Shown here in pieces: positions 34,724-44,048 of a stretch of 64,000 bases of DNA. The stretch comes from Enterobacter kobei (GTDB lineage: Bacteria; Pseudomonadota; Gammaproteobacteria; Enterobacterales; Enterobacteriaceae). The translations under genes and the position numbers were made by a program. The first letter of the stretch is position 1, and the number at the start of each line of letters is the position of its first letter. The DNA lies in contig NZ_CP017181.1 in the NCBI RefSeq assembly GCF_001729765.1, forward strand, positions 2,728,001 to 2,792,000. Reading direction: 5' to 3'. The notes under the pieces are model-generated. The model was given only the letters and a program-made list of their open reading frames with translations. It was not told the origin of the DNA and searched no databases.

Positions 34724-35734
34724 ATGGTTAAGGTCGGTATTAACGGTTTCGGCCGTATCGGACGTAATTTCCTGCGCGCAGCACTGGGTAACCCGGATCT
34801 TCAGATTGTGGCCATTAACGATCTGACGGACAGCAAAACCCTCGCCCACCTGCTGAAACACGATTCCCTTCTGGGTAAATTGCCCGCACCGGTTGAAGCG
34901 GCTGACGGCGCATTGCAGGTTGATGGCCAGCGGATCGTGGTGTTTAGCGAACGCGATCCGGCAAATATTCCGTGGCGTGAAGCTGGCGTGGATGTGGTAA
35001 TTGAAGCCACCGGCTTCTTTACCGAGCGGGAAAAAGCTGCGGTGCACGTCACGCACGGTGGTGCAAAGCGCGTCATCATCTCCGCGCCCGGCAAGAACGA
35101 CGATCTGACCGTCGTCATGGGCGTGAACCACGATCGCTATGACCCGGCTCAGCACGTTGTCGTGAGTAACGGGAGTTGTACCACGAACGGTCTGGCTCCG
35201 GCCGCGCAGGTATTGCATCAGCAGTTCGGGATTGAGCATGGCCTGATGAATACCACGCATGCCTATACCAACAGCCAGGCACTGCACGATCAGCCGGAAA
35301 AAGATCTGCGCGGTGCACGCGCGGCGGCGCTGTCGATTGTGCCCTACTCCAGCGGCGCTGCAAAAGCGCTCGGCAAAGTCATCCCCTCTCTGGATGGTAA
35401 GCTGACCGGTTATTCCCTGCGCGTGCCGGTTCCGGTGGTATCGATTGTCGATTTGACGGTCACCCTGAGCCGTAACGTGACTGCCGAAGAGGTGAATGAC
35501 GCATTCCGCAGTGCGGCAGCCAGTGGGCCACTGAAAGACATTCTGGGGTATAGCGATGAACCGCTGGTTTCCAGCGATTATCAGGGCGATCCGCGCTCCT
35601 CCATTATCGACGGGCTTTCCACGCTGGTGATTGGCGGGAACATGGTGAAGATCCTGGCGTGGTATGACAACGAGTGGGGATTCTCCAACCGCCTGGTGGA
35701 CCTGGCGGTGCTGATGGATAAAAAAGGGCTGTAA
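34724..35734 (+). CDS. NAD-dependent glyceraldehyde-3-phosphate dehydrogenase paralogue
   Basis: A 336-residue type I GAPDH: Rossmann motif INGFGRIGRNF at the start, NAD-selecting Asp in AINDLTD, and EWGFSNRLVDLAV near the end. It should oxidise glyceraldehyde 3-phosphate to 1,3-bisphosphoglycerate in the cytoplasm. The catalytic Cys152 and its His partner region (NTTHAYT) are present, but the motif reads SNGSCTTNGLAP: the second cysteine four residues after the nucleophile, almost universal in GAPDH, is glycine (residue 156). It is not the housekeeping gapA context; it sits between a GlxA-like regulator and an exporter. A perfect TAAGGAG fixes the start at 34724. Confidence 0.92.
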   Translation: MVKVGINGFGRIGRNFLRAALGNPDLQIVAINDLTDSKTLAHLLKHDSLLGKLPAPVEAADGALQVDGQRIVVFSERDPANIPWREAGVDVVIEATGFFTEREKAAVHVTHGGAKRVIISAPGKNDDLTVVMGVNHDRYDPAQHVVVSNGSCTTNGLAPAAQVLHQQFGIEHGLMNTTHAYTNSQALHDQPEKDLRGARAAALSIVPYSSGAAKALGKVIPSLDGKLTGYSLRVPVPVVSIVDLTVTLSRNVTAEEVNDAFRSAAASGPLKDILGYSDEPLVSSDYQGDPRSSIIDGLSTLVIGGNMVKILAWYDNEWGFSNRLVDLAVLMDKKGL

Positions 35735-35741
35735 GCCTCAA

Positions 35742-35768
35742 GCCGGGTGGGATAAGCACCCACCCGGC
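35742..35768. terminator. Hairpin between GAPDH and MFS genes
   Basis: A perfect 10-bp stem (GCCGGGTGGG / CCCACCCGGC) with a 7-base loop lies between two convergent stops. There is no T-run, but the stem is strong. Its GCCGGGTGG start resembles the REP repeats seen further right, so it may be a degenerate REP acting as a bidirectional end structure. Confidence 0.6.
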
Positions 35769-35774
35769 ATAAAA

Positions 35775-36962
35775 TCACGCCGCTTTGACCTTCACGCCCA
35801 TAAATACAATGACCATCGCCGTCACCAGCAGGAAACCACTTCCGGCAAACACGCCGCTGGCCCCGTTGAGGTCAAACACCACCCCGCCCCCGGCCGCGCC
35901 AGCGCTAATCGCCAGCTGAATGGACGCCACCAGCAGCCCTCCGGCACTTTCGGCTTCATCCGGAACGGTGGTGGCAAGCCAGGTTGACCAGCCTACCGGC
36001 ACCAGACCGAACGCAAAGCCCCACAGCGCCACCAGTAATCCGTCCAGCATCGCCAGATGACCAAACGCCACCATCATCAGCGCGAGTATGCCCATGCCGA
36101 ATGGCACGAGGGCCAGCGTCAGGCGCAGATTACGGGCCAGCAGATGCCCGGCAATGGAGGTGCCGACAAAGTTGGCAAGCCCGAAGCCCAGCAGGATCAG
36201 CGAAATGGTTTCAACATTTGCCTGTCCGACGGTTTCAAGGAACGGGCGCAGGTAGGTAAAGAAGGCGAAATGGCCGCTAAAGATCAGAATGGTCGCCAGC
36301 ATGCCGCCAATCATGCCAGGACGGCGCAGCACGCGGAACAATGTGCCAAGGCTACCGCTACTCTCTGGCTTCATGGACGGCAGCACCCAGATCTGCCACA
36401 GCAGCGCCAGCATGCTCGGCAGAATGCAGAGAATAAAGACGTTGCGCCAGCCGATCAGGCTTCCCAGATAGCTCCCCAGCGGGGCCGCGACCACGGTGGC
36501 GATCGACACGCTGGAGAAGATCACCGCCAGCGCTTTCGGCACTTTGTCCGCCGGAACCAGACGCATTGTTGTGGCCGTCGACATCGCCCAGAACCCACCG
36601 ATGGCAACCCCTAACAGCAGACGCCCCATCAGCAGAACGTGCAGAGTGGGCGCAAAGGCTACCAGCAGGCTGGAGATAATTTGCAGCACGGAGAAAAACA
36701 TCAATACCCAGCGACGATCGATTTTCCGGGTCGCCGGGGTGATCAGCAGTCCGGTGACTAACGCCACCAGCGCAGTGGCGGTCACGGCCTGCCCGGCCAT
36801 CCCCTCACTGACGCCCAGGCTCGCGGCCATCGGCGTCAGCAAACTGGCGGGCAGGAACTCCGCCGTTATCAAACCAAAAACCCCCAGCCCCAGTGAATAG
36901 ACGGCTCGCCAGGCGGGTTTGGCAGGCGCGACGGCCTCTCTCGCCTCGACACATGCATTCAT
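35775..36962 (-). CDS. MFS efflux transporter, NepI-like
   Basis: A 395-residue major facilitator protein with 12 predicted helices. The sequence pattern ITAEFLPASLLTPMAASLG, LGVAIGGFWAMSTATTMRLVP and VPVGWSTWLA resembles E. coli NepI (purine nucleoside exporter) and other DHA1 drug exporters. It probably exports a small molecule by proton antiport at the inner membrane. The ATG at 36962 has GGGAGA 7 bases upstream. A longer frame (29 more codons) is polar and runs into the promoter region. It is divergent from the AraC regulator, its likely controller. Confidence 0.87.
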   Translation of the reverse strand: MNACVEAREAVAPAKPAWRAVYSLGLGVFGLITAEFLPASLLTPMAASLGVSEGMAGQAVTATALVALVTGLLITPATRKIDRRWVLMFFSVLQIISSLLVAFAPTLHVLLMGRLLLGVAIGGFWAMSTATTMRLVPADKVPKALAVIFSSVSIATVVAAPLGSYLGSLIGWRNVFILCILPSMLALLWQIWVLPSMKPESSGSLGTLFRVLRRPGMIGGMLATILIFSGHFAFFTYLRPFLETVGQANVETISLILLGFGLANFVGTSIAGHLLARNLRLTLALVPFGMGILALMMVAFGHLAMLDGLLVALWGFAFGLVPVGWSTWLATTVPDEAESAGGLLVASIQLAISAGAAGGGVVFDLNGASGVFAGSGFLLVTAMVIVFMGVKVKAA

Positions 36963-37014
36963 CTGTTGATCTCCCGTTATAAAAGTGTGACAACTGTCGC
37001 AAAAGCATAGAGGG

Positions 37015-37043
37015 TTCACCCTGGACGATCTGTGACATATAAT
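37015..37043 (+). promoter_or_regulatory. Sigma-70 promoter of the AraC regulator
   Basis: TTCACC (37015-37020) and a consensus TATAAT (37038-37043) with ideal 17-bp spacing, 35 bp before the start codon. TGTGACA occurs at 37031-37037 inside the spacer and again at 36986-36992, which could be regulator sites shared with the divergent exporter gene. Confidence 0.65.
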
Positions 37044-37077
37044 CTCCACTTATTGATTATTCGTCCGGAGTTACGCC

Positions 37078-38034
37078 ATGACCGCACAGTCACCCGATTT
37101 GATCAGCGAACTTTTACGCGGCATGCGTCTGTCGGGGGTGAAATACCGCCGGATTGAAGCCAGTGCACCGTTTGGCGTCGCGTTCCATCAGGCACCGGGC
37201 AAGGCGCAGTTCCATTTTGTGAGCCACGGCAACGCCCTGCTGCGAATGGACAGCGGTGCAACCTTCGAACTGAGCAGCGGCGATGCGCTGTTTATTCCTG
37301 GCGGTAATGCCCATGCCCTGCTCTCTGACGAAAAGGCAACCATCACTCCAGTCAACGCTTTCCCCAGCGAGCCCATCTGTAGCTCGGTCTGTGCCATTAC
37401 CTGTGAGCCCTGCCCGGAGAGCGAAAACACCATCATCTTTAGCGGGTGTATGGATTTTGAGCTGGGCGGCATGCAGCCGCTGATCAAAGCGATGCCGGAA
37501 GTGATGATGGTCAGCCGGTTGATGTCCACCTGGCCGGAAATTCATCCGCTACTGGCCGCGATGGAGCGCGAGTCCATGACGCGTCAGGTCGGGTTTGCCG
37601 GGATCCTCGCCCGTCTGGCTGACGTGGTGGCGGCATTGATTGTTCGGGGCTGGGTTGAAGCAGGCTGTGGTAAAGCGACGGGCTGGGTGCAGGTCTTACG
37701 CGATCCGCGTCTGAGCCGGGCCATCTACGCCATGCACCAGCAGCCGGGCCTGAACTGGAGCGTGGCGGATCTGGCGAAAGAAGCGGGCACCTCCCGCTCC
37801 GTGTTCGCTGAACGGTTTCTGGCGGCGACGGGGACGACGCCGGCAAAATATCTCAGCGAGCTCAGAATGCGACTGGCTATTCAGTATATTCGCCATGAAA
37901 ATCAACCGATTGAAACCGTCGCGCTGCGGCTCGGTTACGGGTCTCTGGCGGCGTTTAGCCGGGCATTTAAGCGCATCATCGGCCATGCGCCGGGCACGCT
38001 TCGGGAAGTCAGCCAGACCCCGGAAGAGGTCTGA
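37078..38034 (+). CDS. AraC-family regulator with cupin domain
   Basis: A 318-residue regulator. The N-terminal half is a cupin ligand domain (FHFVSHGNALLRMDSG; LSSGDALFIPGGNAH) of the class that also has Cys-rich CEPCPES nearby. The C-terminal part is an AraC DNA-binding domain (WSVADLAKEAGTSRSVFAERFLAATG; ETVALRLGYGSLAAFSRAFKR). It is divergent from the NepI-like exporter, a standard arrangement for local regulation. Its 3' end faces the porin gene, 15 bp away. The effector is unknown. Confidence 0.9.
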   Translation: MTAQSPDLISELLRGMRLSGVKYRRIEASAPFGVAFHQAPGKAQFHFVSHGNALLRMDSGATFELSSGDALFIPGGNAHALLSDEKATITPVNAFPSEPICSSVCAITCEPCPESENTIIFSGCMDFELGGMQPLIKAMPEVMMVSRLMSTWPEIHPLLAAMERESMTRQVGFAGILARLADVVAALIVRGWVEAGCGKATGWVQVLRDPRLSRAIYAMHQQPGLNWSVADLAKEAGTSRSVFAERFLAATGTTPAKYLSELRMRLAIQYIRHENQPIETVALRLGYGSLAAFSRAFKRIIGHAPGTLREVSQTPEEV

Positions 38035-38049
38035 CCGACTGACAGGACA

Positions 38050-39390
38050 TCAGAAATAGTATTTAAAGCGCACGCGACCACCGTAGCGCTCGTCATTTTT
38101 ATTGTCACCCTCTTTCGGGGATGCATTGACCCATGACGCATACGCGCCCAGATAGATGTTGAAGTTTTTCATCTTCATGACGTTCGGGATCAGGTACGAG
38201 GTATGAATAGTATGGATGTCATACTCGCCCGGGTCGGTTATCCAGCAGTCGTTTTCACACTCTGCGTCAAACGTTGAGGTATTAAACTCGTCGATTTCGT
38301 TATGGGCATAGATGTAACCCAACTCAAAATTACGCCAGAGGGCATTAATAGCTGAGGTAAAGTCGGTTTCGCCCGTCGCGTCCAGATAAGCCGTGTTGAG
38401 ATTCATGACCACTCCGTTTTCCGGATCGGTTTTGAGCCCGTCCCAGGTCATCGTGAACCCGTAGCCCGTTCGCTCTGACTGATCTATCCAGCGTCCGGCG
38501 TCATCGCGATAGCCATAAGCGTTGTTGACCAGGTTGGTCTCCATAGCAACCGCGCTGGAAAACGGTCCATTCTGCCAAGAGATGACCGGGCGCACGTAGG
38601 CCACATTTTTGTCGTTCTCAAGTTCTGCACCGTGATAACGCTGGTCGACATACAAATCGCTGCCGTCTTTGAACAGGGTATTCAGCTCAAAATACCAGTT
38701 ATCCAGCGTCTTGTTCATCAGGAAGTTGCCCCCGCTGTCGGTTCGCCCACGCCCCTCCTTCAGCATATAGATATAGCCGTAGCCGTCGCTGTAGAGATCG
38801 TCTGCGGTATTCCCGGAGTATTCCACAAACGTATCCTGGTTGAGCGGGAACATGTCATAGGCCTCAAAGCGTCCGACTTTTATTTCCCAGTCATTCTCAG
38901 TGCCAAAGAAGAATACCGCATCATCCAGGTACATTTGCCCGGCGAGGTCGCCGAGCGGCTGGACGGAGAATCCGGCAAAATTGCCGTTATCCATTTTACG
39001 ATAACCATCAAAGCCTAATAAAATACGTCCGTTAATATCCCAGCGTTCTTTATCGCCCGGCGCCCAGTCACTATTAGCACTTTGCTTAACAGACGTGAGG
39101 CTACCCGTTTTACTGGCGGCATCCATATTAAATTCCACATCACCGTAAAATTTAATATCACCAAACCCTGAGAGCGTCAGTTTTGGCGGAGCGGTTTTGC
39201 TCACCGGCTCTTCCGACTGCACCACAACGGCTGGCGCAGCCTGCGTCGAGGCGGCCTGCTGCTGTTTAAGCTCCTGAATTTGCGCTTCCAGTTGCGCCAG
39301 CTTTTCTTCCACGTTCATTGAGGGTTGTGCCGCCAAAAGTGCGCCGGAATAGAATGCGCTTATCAGAATTACCGTTTTCTTTAATTGCAT
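38050..39390 (-). CDS. Outer-membrane carbohydrate-type porin
   Basis: A 446-residue porin. A signal peptide (MQLKKTVILISAFYSGALLAA) is followed by a short coiled coil (EEKLAQLEAQIQELKQQQ) as in ScrY/BglH/RafY-type sugar porins, then a beta barrel starting LSGFGDIKFYGDVEFNMD and ending in the obligatory aromatic residue (RVRFKYYF). It should let a sugar or oligosaccharide cross the outer membrane. The specific substrate cannot be told. Trehalase lies divergent next door but that gene belongs to the core order. I chose the ATG at 39390 because it gives the clean signal peptide. Confidence 0.8.
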   Translation of the reverse strand: MQLKKTVILISAFYSGALLAAQPSMNVEEKLAQLEAQIQELKQQQAASTQAAPAVVVQSEEPVSKTAPPKLTLSGFGDIKFYGDVEFNMDAASKTGSLTSVKQSANSDWAPGDKERWDINGRILLGFDGYRKMDNGNFAGFSVQPLGDLAGQMYLDDAVFFFGTENDWEIKVGRFEAYDMFPLNQDTFVEYSGNTADDLYSDGYGYIYMLKEGRGRTDSGGNFLMNKTLDNWYFELNTLFKDGSDLYVDQRYHGAELENDKNVAYVRPVISWQNGPFSSAVAMETNLVNNAYGYRDDAGRWIDQSERTGYGFTMTWDGLKTDPENGVVMNLNTAYLDATGETDFTSAINALWRNFELGYIYAHNEIDEFNTSTFDAECENDCWITDPGEYDIHTIHTSYLIPNVMKMKNFNIYLGAYASWVNASPKEGDNKNDERYGGRVRFKYYF

Positions 39391-39810
39391 AGAATCCATC
39401 CTGATTATAAAAGTGAATACCCAAATATCGAGCACAGCCATTTCCACCAAATACCCTCAACGGTGCTATTATGTTTTTTCACAACGCAATTATGTTTTTT
39501 AACTTGTGTGATCGCCGCAGAGAAAACTTGCGGTAATGAAGAGAAGAAAGACCACCCGCTTCACACTCTTATTTCATTAGGTTTATGTATATTTTAACGT
39601 GCAATATATATGATTATTTAAAGGCATAATTCTTTTAATTTCATTTGCACAACAAATTTCTCCCGGCCGGACCGGACGGGCGAAGCGGTAAATTGTCTGG
39701 TTCTGCGCAAAATGGGATATTGAACACGCGAAGCGGGCGATATTCGTCTAAGGTTTTCAGGTGATTGATAACAGCGGTCACGCTGCTGAGCGAATACAGG
39801 AGACGAACAG
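39391..39810. other. 420-bp divergent spacer, porin / treA
   Basis: Holds the promoters of the porin gene (left) and treA (right). The left half is AT-rich and carries the 12-base direct repeat listed separately. The right half has a G+C-rich CCGGCCGG palindrome (about 39663-39670). No coding sequence is supported. E. coli treA is known to be osmotically induced through RpoS, but I see no clear promoter to assign here. Confidence 0.55.
39468..39500. promoter_or_regulatory. Two direct repeats ATTATGTTTTTT with 21-bp period
   Basis: Identical 12-base copies at 39468-39479 and 39489-39500, start-to-start 21 bp, that is two helical turns, 78-110 bp upstream of the porin start. Same-face direct repeats of this spacing are typical of AraC-type activator half-sites. 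The AraC regulator at 37078-38034 is a candidate binder. Inference only. Confidence 0.5.
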
Positions 39811-41496
39811 ATGATAAGACCTCGTACTTTACGCCCTGCTCTTTTGCACCTCGCGCTGGGAGGCGCGCTGCTCGGTGCGACGACATTGAGTTATGCTGAT
39901 GAACAGCCTGCGTTCCAGAAAAACTCCCCCGATATTTTACTTGGCCCTCTCTTTAATGATGTGCAAAGTGCCAAACTGTTTCCCGATCAGAAAACCTTCG
40001 CTGATGCCGTCCCCAAAAGCGATCCGCTGATGATCCTGGCGGATTACCGGATGCAGCACACCCAGTCCAGCTTTGATCTGCGCCACTTTGTAGAGATGAA
40101 CTTCACGCTGCCTGCGGAAGGCGAAAAGTATGTTCCGCCCGCAGGACAAAGTTTACGCGAGCATATTGACGATCTCTGGCCCGTACTGACGCGTACCACC
40201 GATAAAGCCAGTAATAAATGGGATTCCCTGCTGCCGTTACCGAAGCCTTACGTTGTGCCCGGCGGACGCTTCCGCGAGGTCTACTACTGGGACAGCTATT
40301 TCACCATGCTGGGTCTCGCGGAAAGCGGCCACTGGGACAAAATCAGCGATATGGTGGATAACTTCGCCTGGGAGATTGATACCTTTGGACATATCCCCAA
40401 CGGCAACCGCAGCTACTACCTGAGCCGCTCCCAGCCGCCGTTCTTCTCCATGATGGTGGAACTGCTGGCGACGCACGACAGCGATGCGCTAAAGAAATAT
40501 CGCCCGCAGATGGAAAAAGAGTATGCCTACTGGATGGAGGGGGTGGATTCTCTTCAGCCAGGGCAAGCTAACCAGCGTGTCGTGAAGCTGGATGACGGTT
40601 CGGTGCTCAACCGCTACTGGGATGACCGCGATACTCCGCGCCCCGAGTCCTGGCTTGACGACGTCAATACCGCCAAAAACAATCCTAACCGACCCGCGAC
40701 TGAGATCTACCGTGATTTGCGCTCCGCAGCGGCTTCGGGCTGGGACTTTAGCTCCCGCTGGATGGACGATCCGCAAAAACTCGGCACGATCCGCACCACC
40801 AGCATCGTGCCCGTCGATCTGAACGCGCTGATGTTTAAAATGGAAAAACTGCTCGCGCGGGCAAGCCAGGAGGCAGGCGACAGCGCCGCGGCGAGTAAAT
40901 ACGAGGCGCTGGCGACCGCGCGTCAGAAAGCCATTGAGAACCACCTGTGGAATGATAAAGAGGGCTGGTATGCCGATTACGACCTCAAGAGTAAGAAGGT
41001 GCGTAATCAGCTTACCGCGGCCGCTCTCTTCCCGCTCTACGTGAAGGCGGCGTCGCAGGAGCGTGCCGATAAAGTTGCCGCGGCGACCTCCGCGCGCCTG
41101 TTGAAACCGGGCGGCATTACCACCACCACGATCAACAGCGGACAGCAGTGGGATGCCCCAAACGGCTGGGCTCCGCTGCAGTGGGTGGCGACGGAAGGGT
41201 TGCAGAATTACGGGCAGAATAAGGTGGCGATGGATGTCACCTGGCGCTTCCTGAAGAACGTGCAGCACACTTACGACCGCGAGAAGAAACTGGTGGAGAA
41301 ATATGACGTATCAACAACCGGTACGGGCGGCGGCGGTGGCGAGTACCCGCTGCAGGATGGGTTCGGCTGGAGTAATGGCGTGACGCTGAAAATGCTGGAT
41401 CTGGTCTGTCCAAAAGAAAAACCGTGTGACAGCGTGCCAGAAAATCAGCCTGCGGCGAATGACGAGGCGGCGCCGGTGAAAGCCTCGGCGCAGTAA
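39811..41496 (+). CDS. treA: Periplasmic trehalase TreA
   Basis: A 561-residue glycoside hydrolase family 37 enzyme that splits trehalose into two glucose units in the periplasm, allowing growth on trehalose at high osmolarity. The signal peptide ends near TLSYA before DEQ. Trehalase signatures are [28 protein letters not shown] and the glycine-rich [22 protein letters not shown] lies 7-8 bases before the ATG. It begins the stretch that follows E. coli gene order. Confidence 0.96.
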   Translation: MIRPRTLRPALLHLALGGALLGATTLSYADEQPAFQKNSPDILLGPLFNDVQSAKLFPDQKTFADAVPKSDPLMILADYRMQHTQSSFDLRHFVEMNFTLPAEGEKYVPPAGQSLREHIDDLWPVLTRTTDKASNKWDSLLPLPKPYVVPGGRFREVYYWDSYFTMLGLAESGHWDKISDMVDNFAWEIDTFGHIPNGNRSYYLSRSQPPFFSMMVELLATHDSDALKKYRPQMEKEYAYWMEGVDSLQPGQANQRVVKLDDGSVLNRYWDDRDTPRPESWLDDVNTAKNNPNRPATEIYRDLRSAAASGWDFSSRWMDDPQKLGTIRTTSIVPVDLNALMFKMEKLLARASQEAGDSAAASKYEALATARQKAIENHLWNDKEGWYADYDLKSKKVRNQLTAAALFPLYVKAASQERADKVAAATSARLLKPGGITTTTINSGQQWDAPNGWAPLQWVATEGLQNYGQNKVAMDVTWRFLKNVQHTYDREKKLVEKYDVSTTGTGGGGGEYPLQDGFGWSNGVTLKMLDLVCPKEKPCDSVPENQPAANDEAAPVKASAQ

Positions 41497-41505
41497 GTGG
41501 GTATT

Positions 41506-41576
41506 GCCGGGTGGCGGCTACGCCTTACCCGGCCTGCGTTGGGTTTGCAGGCCCGGTAAGCGCAGCGCCACCGGGC
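41506..41576. repeat. REP pair (BIME) after treA
   Basis: Two REP palindromes in opposite orientation: GCCGGGTGGCGG...CCCGGC (41506-41533) and GCCCGGTAAGCG...CCGGGC (41551-41576), between the convergent ends of treA and the TonB receptor gene. REP units stabilise 3' ends of messages and bind gyrase or integration host factor in related bacteria. Confidence 0.85.
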
Positions 41577-41578
41577 AG

Positions 41579-43681
41579 TCAGAAGCTGTAGCTCGCCCCT
41601 AGCTGATACGTCCTGTCACGCCCAATCCAGCAGTTGGTTGCGTCGTAGCAGGTCAGCGTCTCTTTATTGGTGATGTTCTGCATACTCGCCTTAAGCGTCA
41701 GTCCCGCCAGCGAAGGCATGATTTCGCCCATCCGGTACGAGGCCGCCAGATCGTACTGCGTGGTGCCGCCCAGTTTACCCGCATCGTTAGCCGGTGAAAT
41801 TTCCATCGGACCGGTGTAGCGTGCCCCAGCCCCCAGCATCAGCCCTTTCAGCGGCGTACTCTCGAAAGTGTAGTCCCCCCACAGATTGAAAGCGTTCTCC
41901 GGCACCTGAGTTGGACGTTTACCCTGGTATTTATCATCTTCGGTATTGATCGCATGGGTGTAGGCATAGTTGGCAATCAGCGTCAGGTTGTCCGTCGGAC
42001 GGCTGATGGCGGAGAGCTCTGCCCCTTTGGATTTCACTTCCCCGGTCTGACGATAATTCAGGAAGCCCGGATCGGAGGTGACAACGTTTTTCTGCCGGAT
42101 GTTAAACACTGAGGCGGTAAAGGTGGTGGCGTATTCAGCCAGCAGATATTTTACCCCGCCTTCCACCTGCTTGCTGGTGGTCGGTTTGACGTCTTTTGCC
42201 GTGAGCGTTCCCTGCGGTGACACCGGCGCAAAACCTTCGGAATAACTGATAAACGGTGAAACACCGTTATCGAAGGCGTAAAGCGCGCCCAGACGTTTGG
42301 TGACGCGGTCCTGCGACACCCAGGCTTTATCCCCGTTTTTCAGGTAATCGGTGGTGACGGAGCGGTAATCGTCGTAGCGCAGGCTACCCAACAGATTTAA
42401 GCCACCGAATTCCACCTGATCCTGCAGGTAGTAACCGTTCTGCTGATAGCTGAGGCGATTCTTCTGGGCGGTGTAGAGCCCCAGTGCGCCTTCGCTGATT
42501 TGCGCATAGTCAGGATCGCGCATGTCCATGCCTGGCGTGGCCGACGCGTAACGATAGTGGAAATGAGAGTTCATCTTCTGATAGTCAAACCCGGCCAGCA
42601 GATGGTGCTGCCATTCACCCAGCGCAACGGTTTTCGTCACCTGGTTGTCGATGTTGAAGCTCTTAAGATCTTCATCGGTGGTGTAAGCAAAGCGGTTGAG
42701 CTGATAAACCTCACTCCCCGTTCCTGTCGCATAGACGCTGCGCTGGTGGGTATCGACGTCAAAATAGCGCGCTTTCTGGTTAAAGCCCCAGCCGCTGTCA
42801 AACTCGTGTTCAAAGCTATAGCCCAGCATCCACTGGCGCTGCTTAAACCCACTCCATTCATCTCCGGCGTAATCACGGCGATCGGCATATTTCGAGCGCA
42901 GATAAGACAGCGGGAGCGGATTTGACGGCGTCAGGCTCGGGGAGTTTTGCGCCAGCGCATCCAGCGTGAGACGGGTTTTGCTGTCGGGCTGCCAGGTGAC
43001 GGACGGGGCGACCAGGTAATTTTCATACCGGGTGGTGTGCGGCTGATCGTCATTCTCCGTCGCCTTGCCCAGCAGACGGTAATTCCAGTCGCTGTCGGCT
43101 ATCTGCCCGGTTGAGTCGAGATAGCCCTCTTTCAGGTTGCGGTTACCGGTATTTAAACCGACCTCCGTTCGCGCTTCCCGCTGCGGTTTTTTACTTTGAA
43201 TATTCACCAGCCCGCCCGGCGAACCACCGCCGTAAAGCACCGATGAAGGCCCTTTCAGGATATCGACGCTGTCAATCAACAGCGGATCGATACGAGCCTT
43301 GGTATTGCCGGTGACGTTATAGGGCAACTGCAATCCGTTATAGAACTCCTGATCGACGGTAAAGCCACGAATTTTGTATTCGCTCATGTAGGAGGTATTA
43401 CCGCGCACTTCGGTTGAGACGCCCGGGGCATAGCGCAGGATTTCATTCACGGAGTTCGCATGACGCTTTTCAATTTCCTGGGCAGAAAGCGTATTGATGA
43501 CCTGGGGCGTTTTACTTTCGGCAACGGCCGATTTCGTAGCGCTGTTCGTCCAGGCCGGCAGCGCGCTGCCCTGCTCTGAGCCCGTGACGACGATGGTAGA
43601 TTCTTCGGCGAAAGCCTGGACCTGCAATGCCAGCGTGACGGCACCGGCCAGAGCGCATAACGTAAAACGTGAGGAGTTCAT
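41579..43681 (-). CDS. TonB-dependent siderophore receptor
   Basis: A 700-residue outer-membrane receptor. Signal peptide (ending QAFA before EES), TonB box near ESTIVVTG, plug domain (NEILRYAPGVSTE; VLYGGGSPGGLVNI) and a 22-strand barrel ending in phenylalanine (LGASYSF). The pattern fits the FhuA/FoxA-like ferric hydroxamate receptor group, though the ligand is not certain. A Fur box precedes the gene. No transporter genes are adjacent, so import past the outer membrane would rely on systems elsewhere. The gene is absent at this place in E. coli. Confidence 0.92.
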   Translation of the reverse strand: MNSSRFTLCALAGAVTLALQVQAFAEESTIVVTGSEQGSALPAWTNSATKSAVAESKTPQVINTLSAQEIEKRHANSVNEILRYAPGVSTEVRGNTSYMSEYKIRGFTVDQEFYNGLQLPYNVTGNTKARIDPLLIDSVDILKGPSSVLYGGGSPGGLVNIQSKKPQREARTEVGLNTGNRNLKEGYLDSTGQIADSDWNYRLLGKATENDDQPHTTRYENYLVAPSVTWQPDSKTRLTLDALAQNSPSLTPSNPLPLSYLRSKYADRRDYAGDEWSGFKQRQWMLGYSFEHEFDSGWGFNQKARYFDVDTHQRSVYATGTGSEVYQLNRFAYTTDEDLKSFNIDNQVTKTVALGEWQHHLLAGFDYQKMNSHFHYRYASATPGMDMRDPDYAQISEGALGLYTAQKNRLSYQQNGYYLQDQVEFGGLNLLGSLRYDDYRSVTTDYLKNGDKAWVSQDRVTKRLGALYAFDNGVSPFISYSEGFAPVSPQGTLTAKDVKPTTSKQVEGGVKYLLAEYATTFTASVFNIRQKNVVTSDPGFLNYRQTGEVKSKGAELSAISRPTDNLTLIANYAYTHAINTEDDKYQGKRPTQVPENAFNLWGDYTFESTPLKGLMLGAGARYTGPMEISPANDAGKLGGTTQYDLAASYRMGEIMPSLAGLTLKASMQNITNKETLTCYDATNCWIGRDRTYQLGASYSF

Positions 43682-43714
43682 AATGTCGTCTTGTTGTTAG
43701 ATGCAATACGGAAC

Positions 43715-43733
43715 GACAATTATTATCATTTCG
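43715..43733 (-). promoter_or_regulatory. Fur box upstream of TonB receptor
   Basis: On the minus strand CGAAATGATAATAATTGTC matches the 19-base Fur consensus at 14 positions, 34-52 bp before the start codon. It predicts repression by Fur with ferrous iron and induction under iron limitation. Confidence 0.75.
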
Positions 43734-43755
43734 ATTAACAAATCAAGATTCAGGC

Positions 43756-43783
43756 AAAAAAAACGGCCCTCCGCAGAGAGCCG
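43756..43783 (-). terminator. Intrinsic terminator of ymgE
   Basis: An 8-bp stem (CGGCTCTC / GAGGGCCG, with one G-T pair) followed on the minus strand by a run of eight T. It lies 11 bp after the ymgE stop and insulates the TonB receptor promoter. Confidence 0.8.
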
Positions 43784-43793
43784 CTATGTCATT

Positions 43794-44048
43794 TTAGGCT
43801 CGTCGCAGTAACCTGAATATGCCCAGCACAACAATGGCGCCGACGACAGCAACGAGGAAACTGTGCATGTCAAAACCACTGATGTTGCCTCCAAAGCCAA
43901 ACATCGTCGCCAGCCAGCCGCCCACAACCGCACCAACAACCCCGAGAACACAGGTCAAAATGAAGCCGCCGCCATCGTTTCCCGGCATGATGAGTTTAGC
44001 GATAGCGCCAGCGATAAGACCAAAGATAATCCAGGCGATGATACCCAT
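43794..44048 (-). CDS. ymgE: Small GlsB/YeaQ/YmgE-family membrane protein
   Basis: An 84-residue protein with three hydrophobic helices rich in glycine (GIIAWIIFGLIAGAIAKL; GGGFILTCVLGVVGAVVGGWLA; FLVAVVGAIVVLGIFRLL). The family is labelled transglycosylase-associated, and members are stress-inducible inner-membrane proteins of unclear function. Position next to ycgR and treA agrees with E. coli ymgE. Confidence 0.9.
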   Translation of the reverse strand: MGIIAWIIFGLIAGAIAKLIMPGNDGGGFILTCVLGVVGAVVGGWLATMFGFGGNISGFDMHSFLVAVVGAIVVLGIFRLLRRA

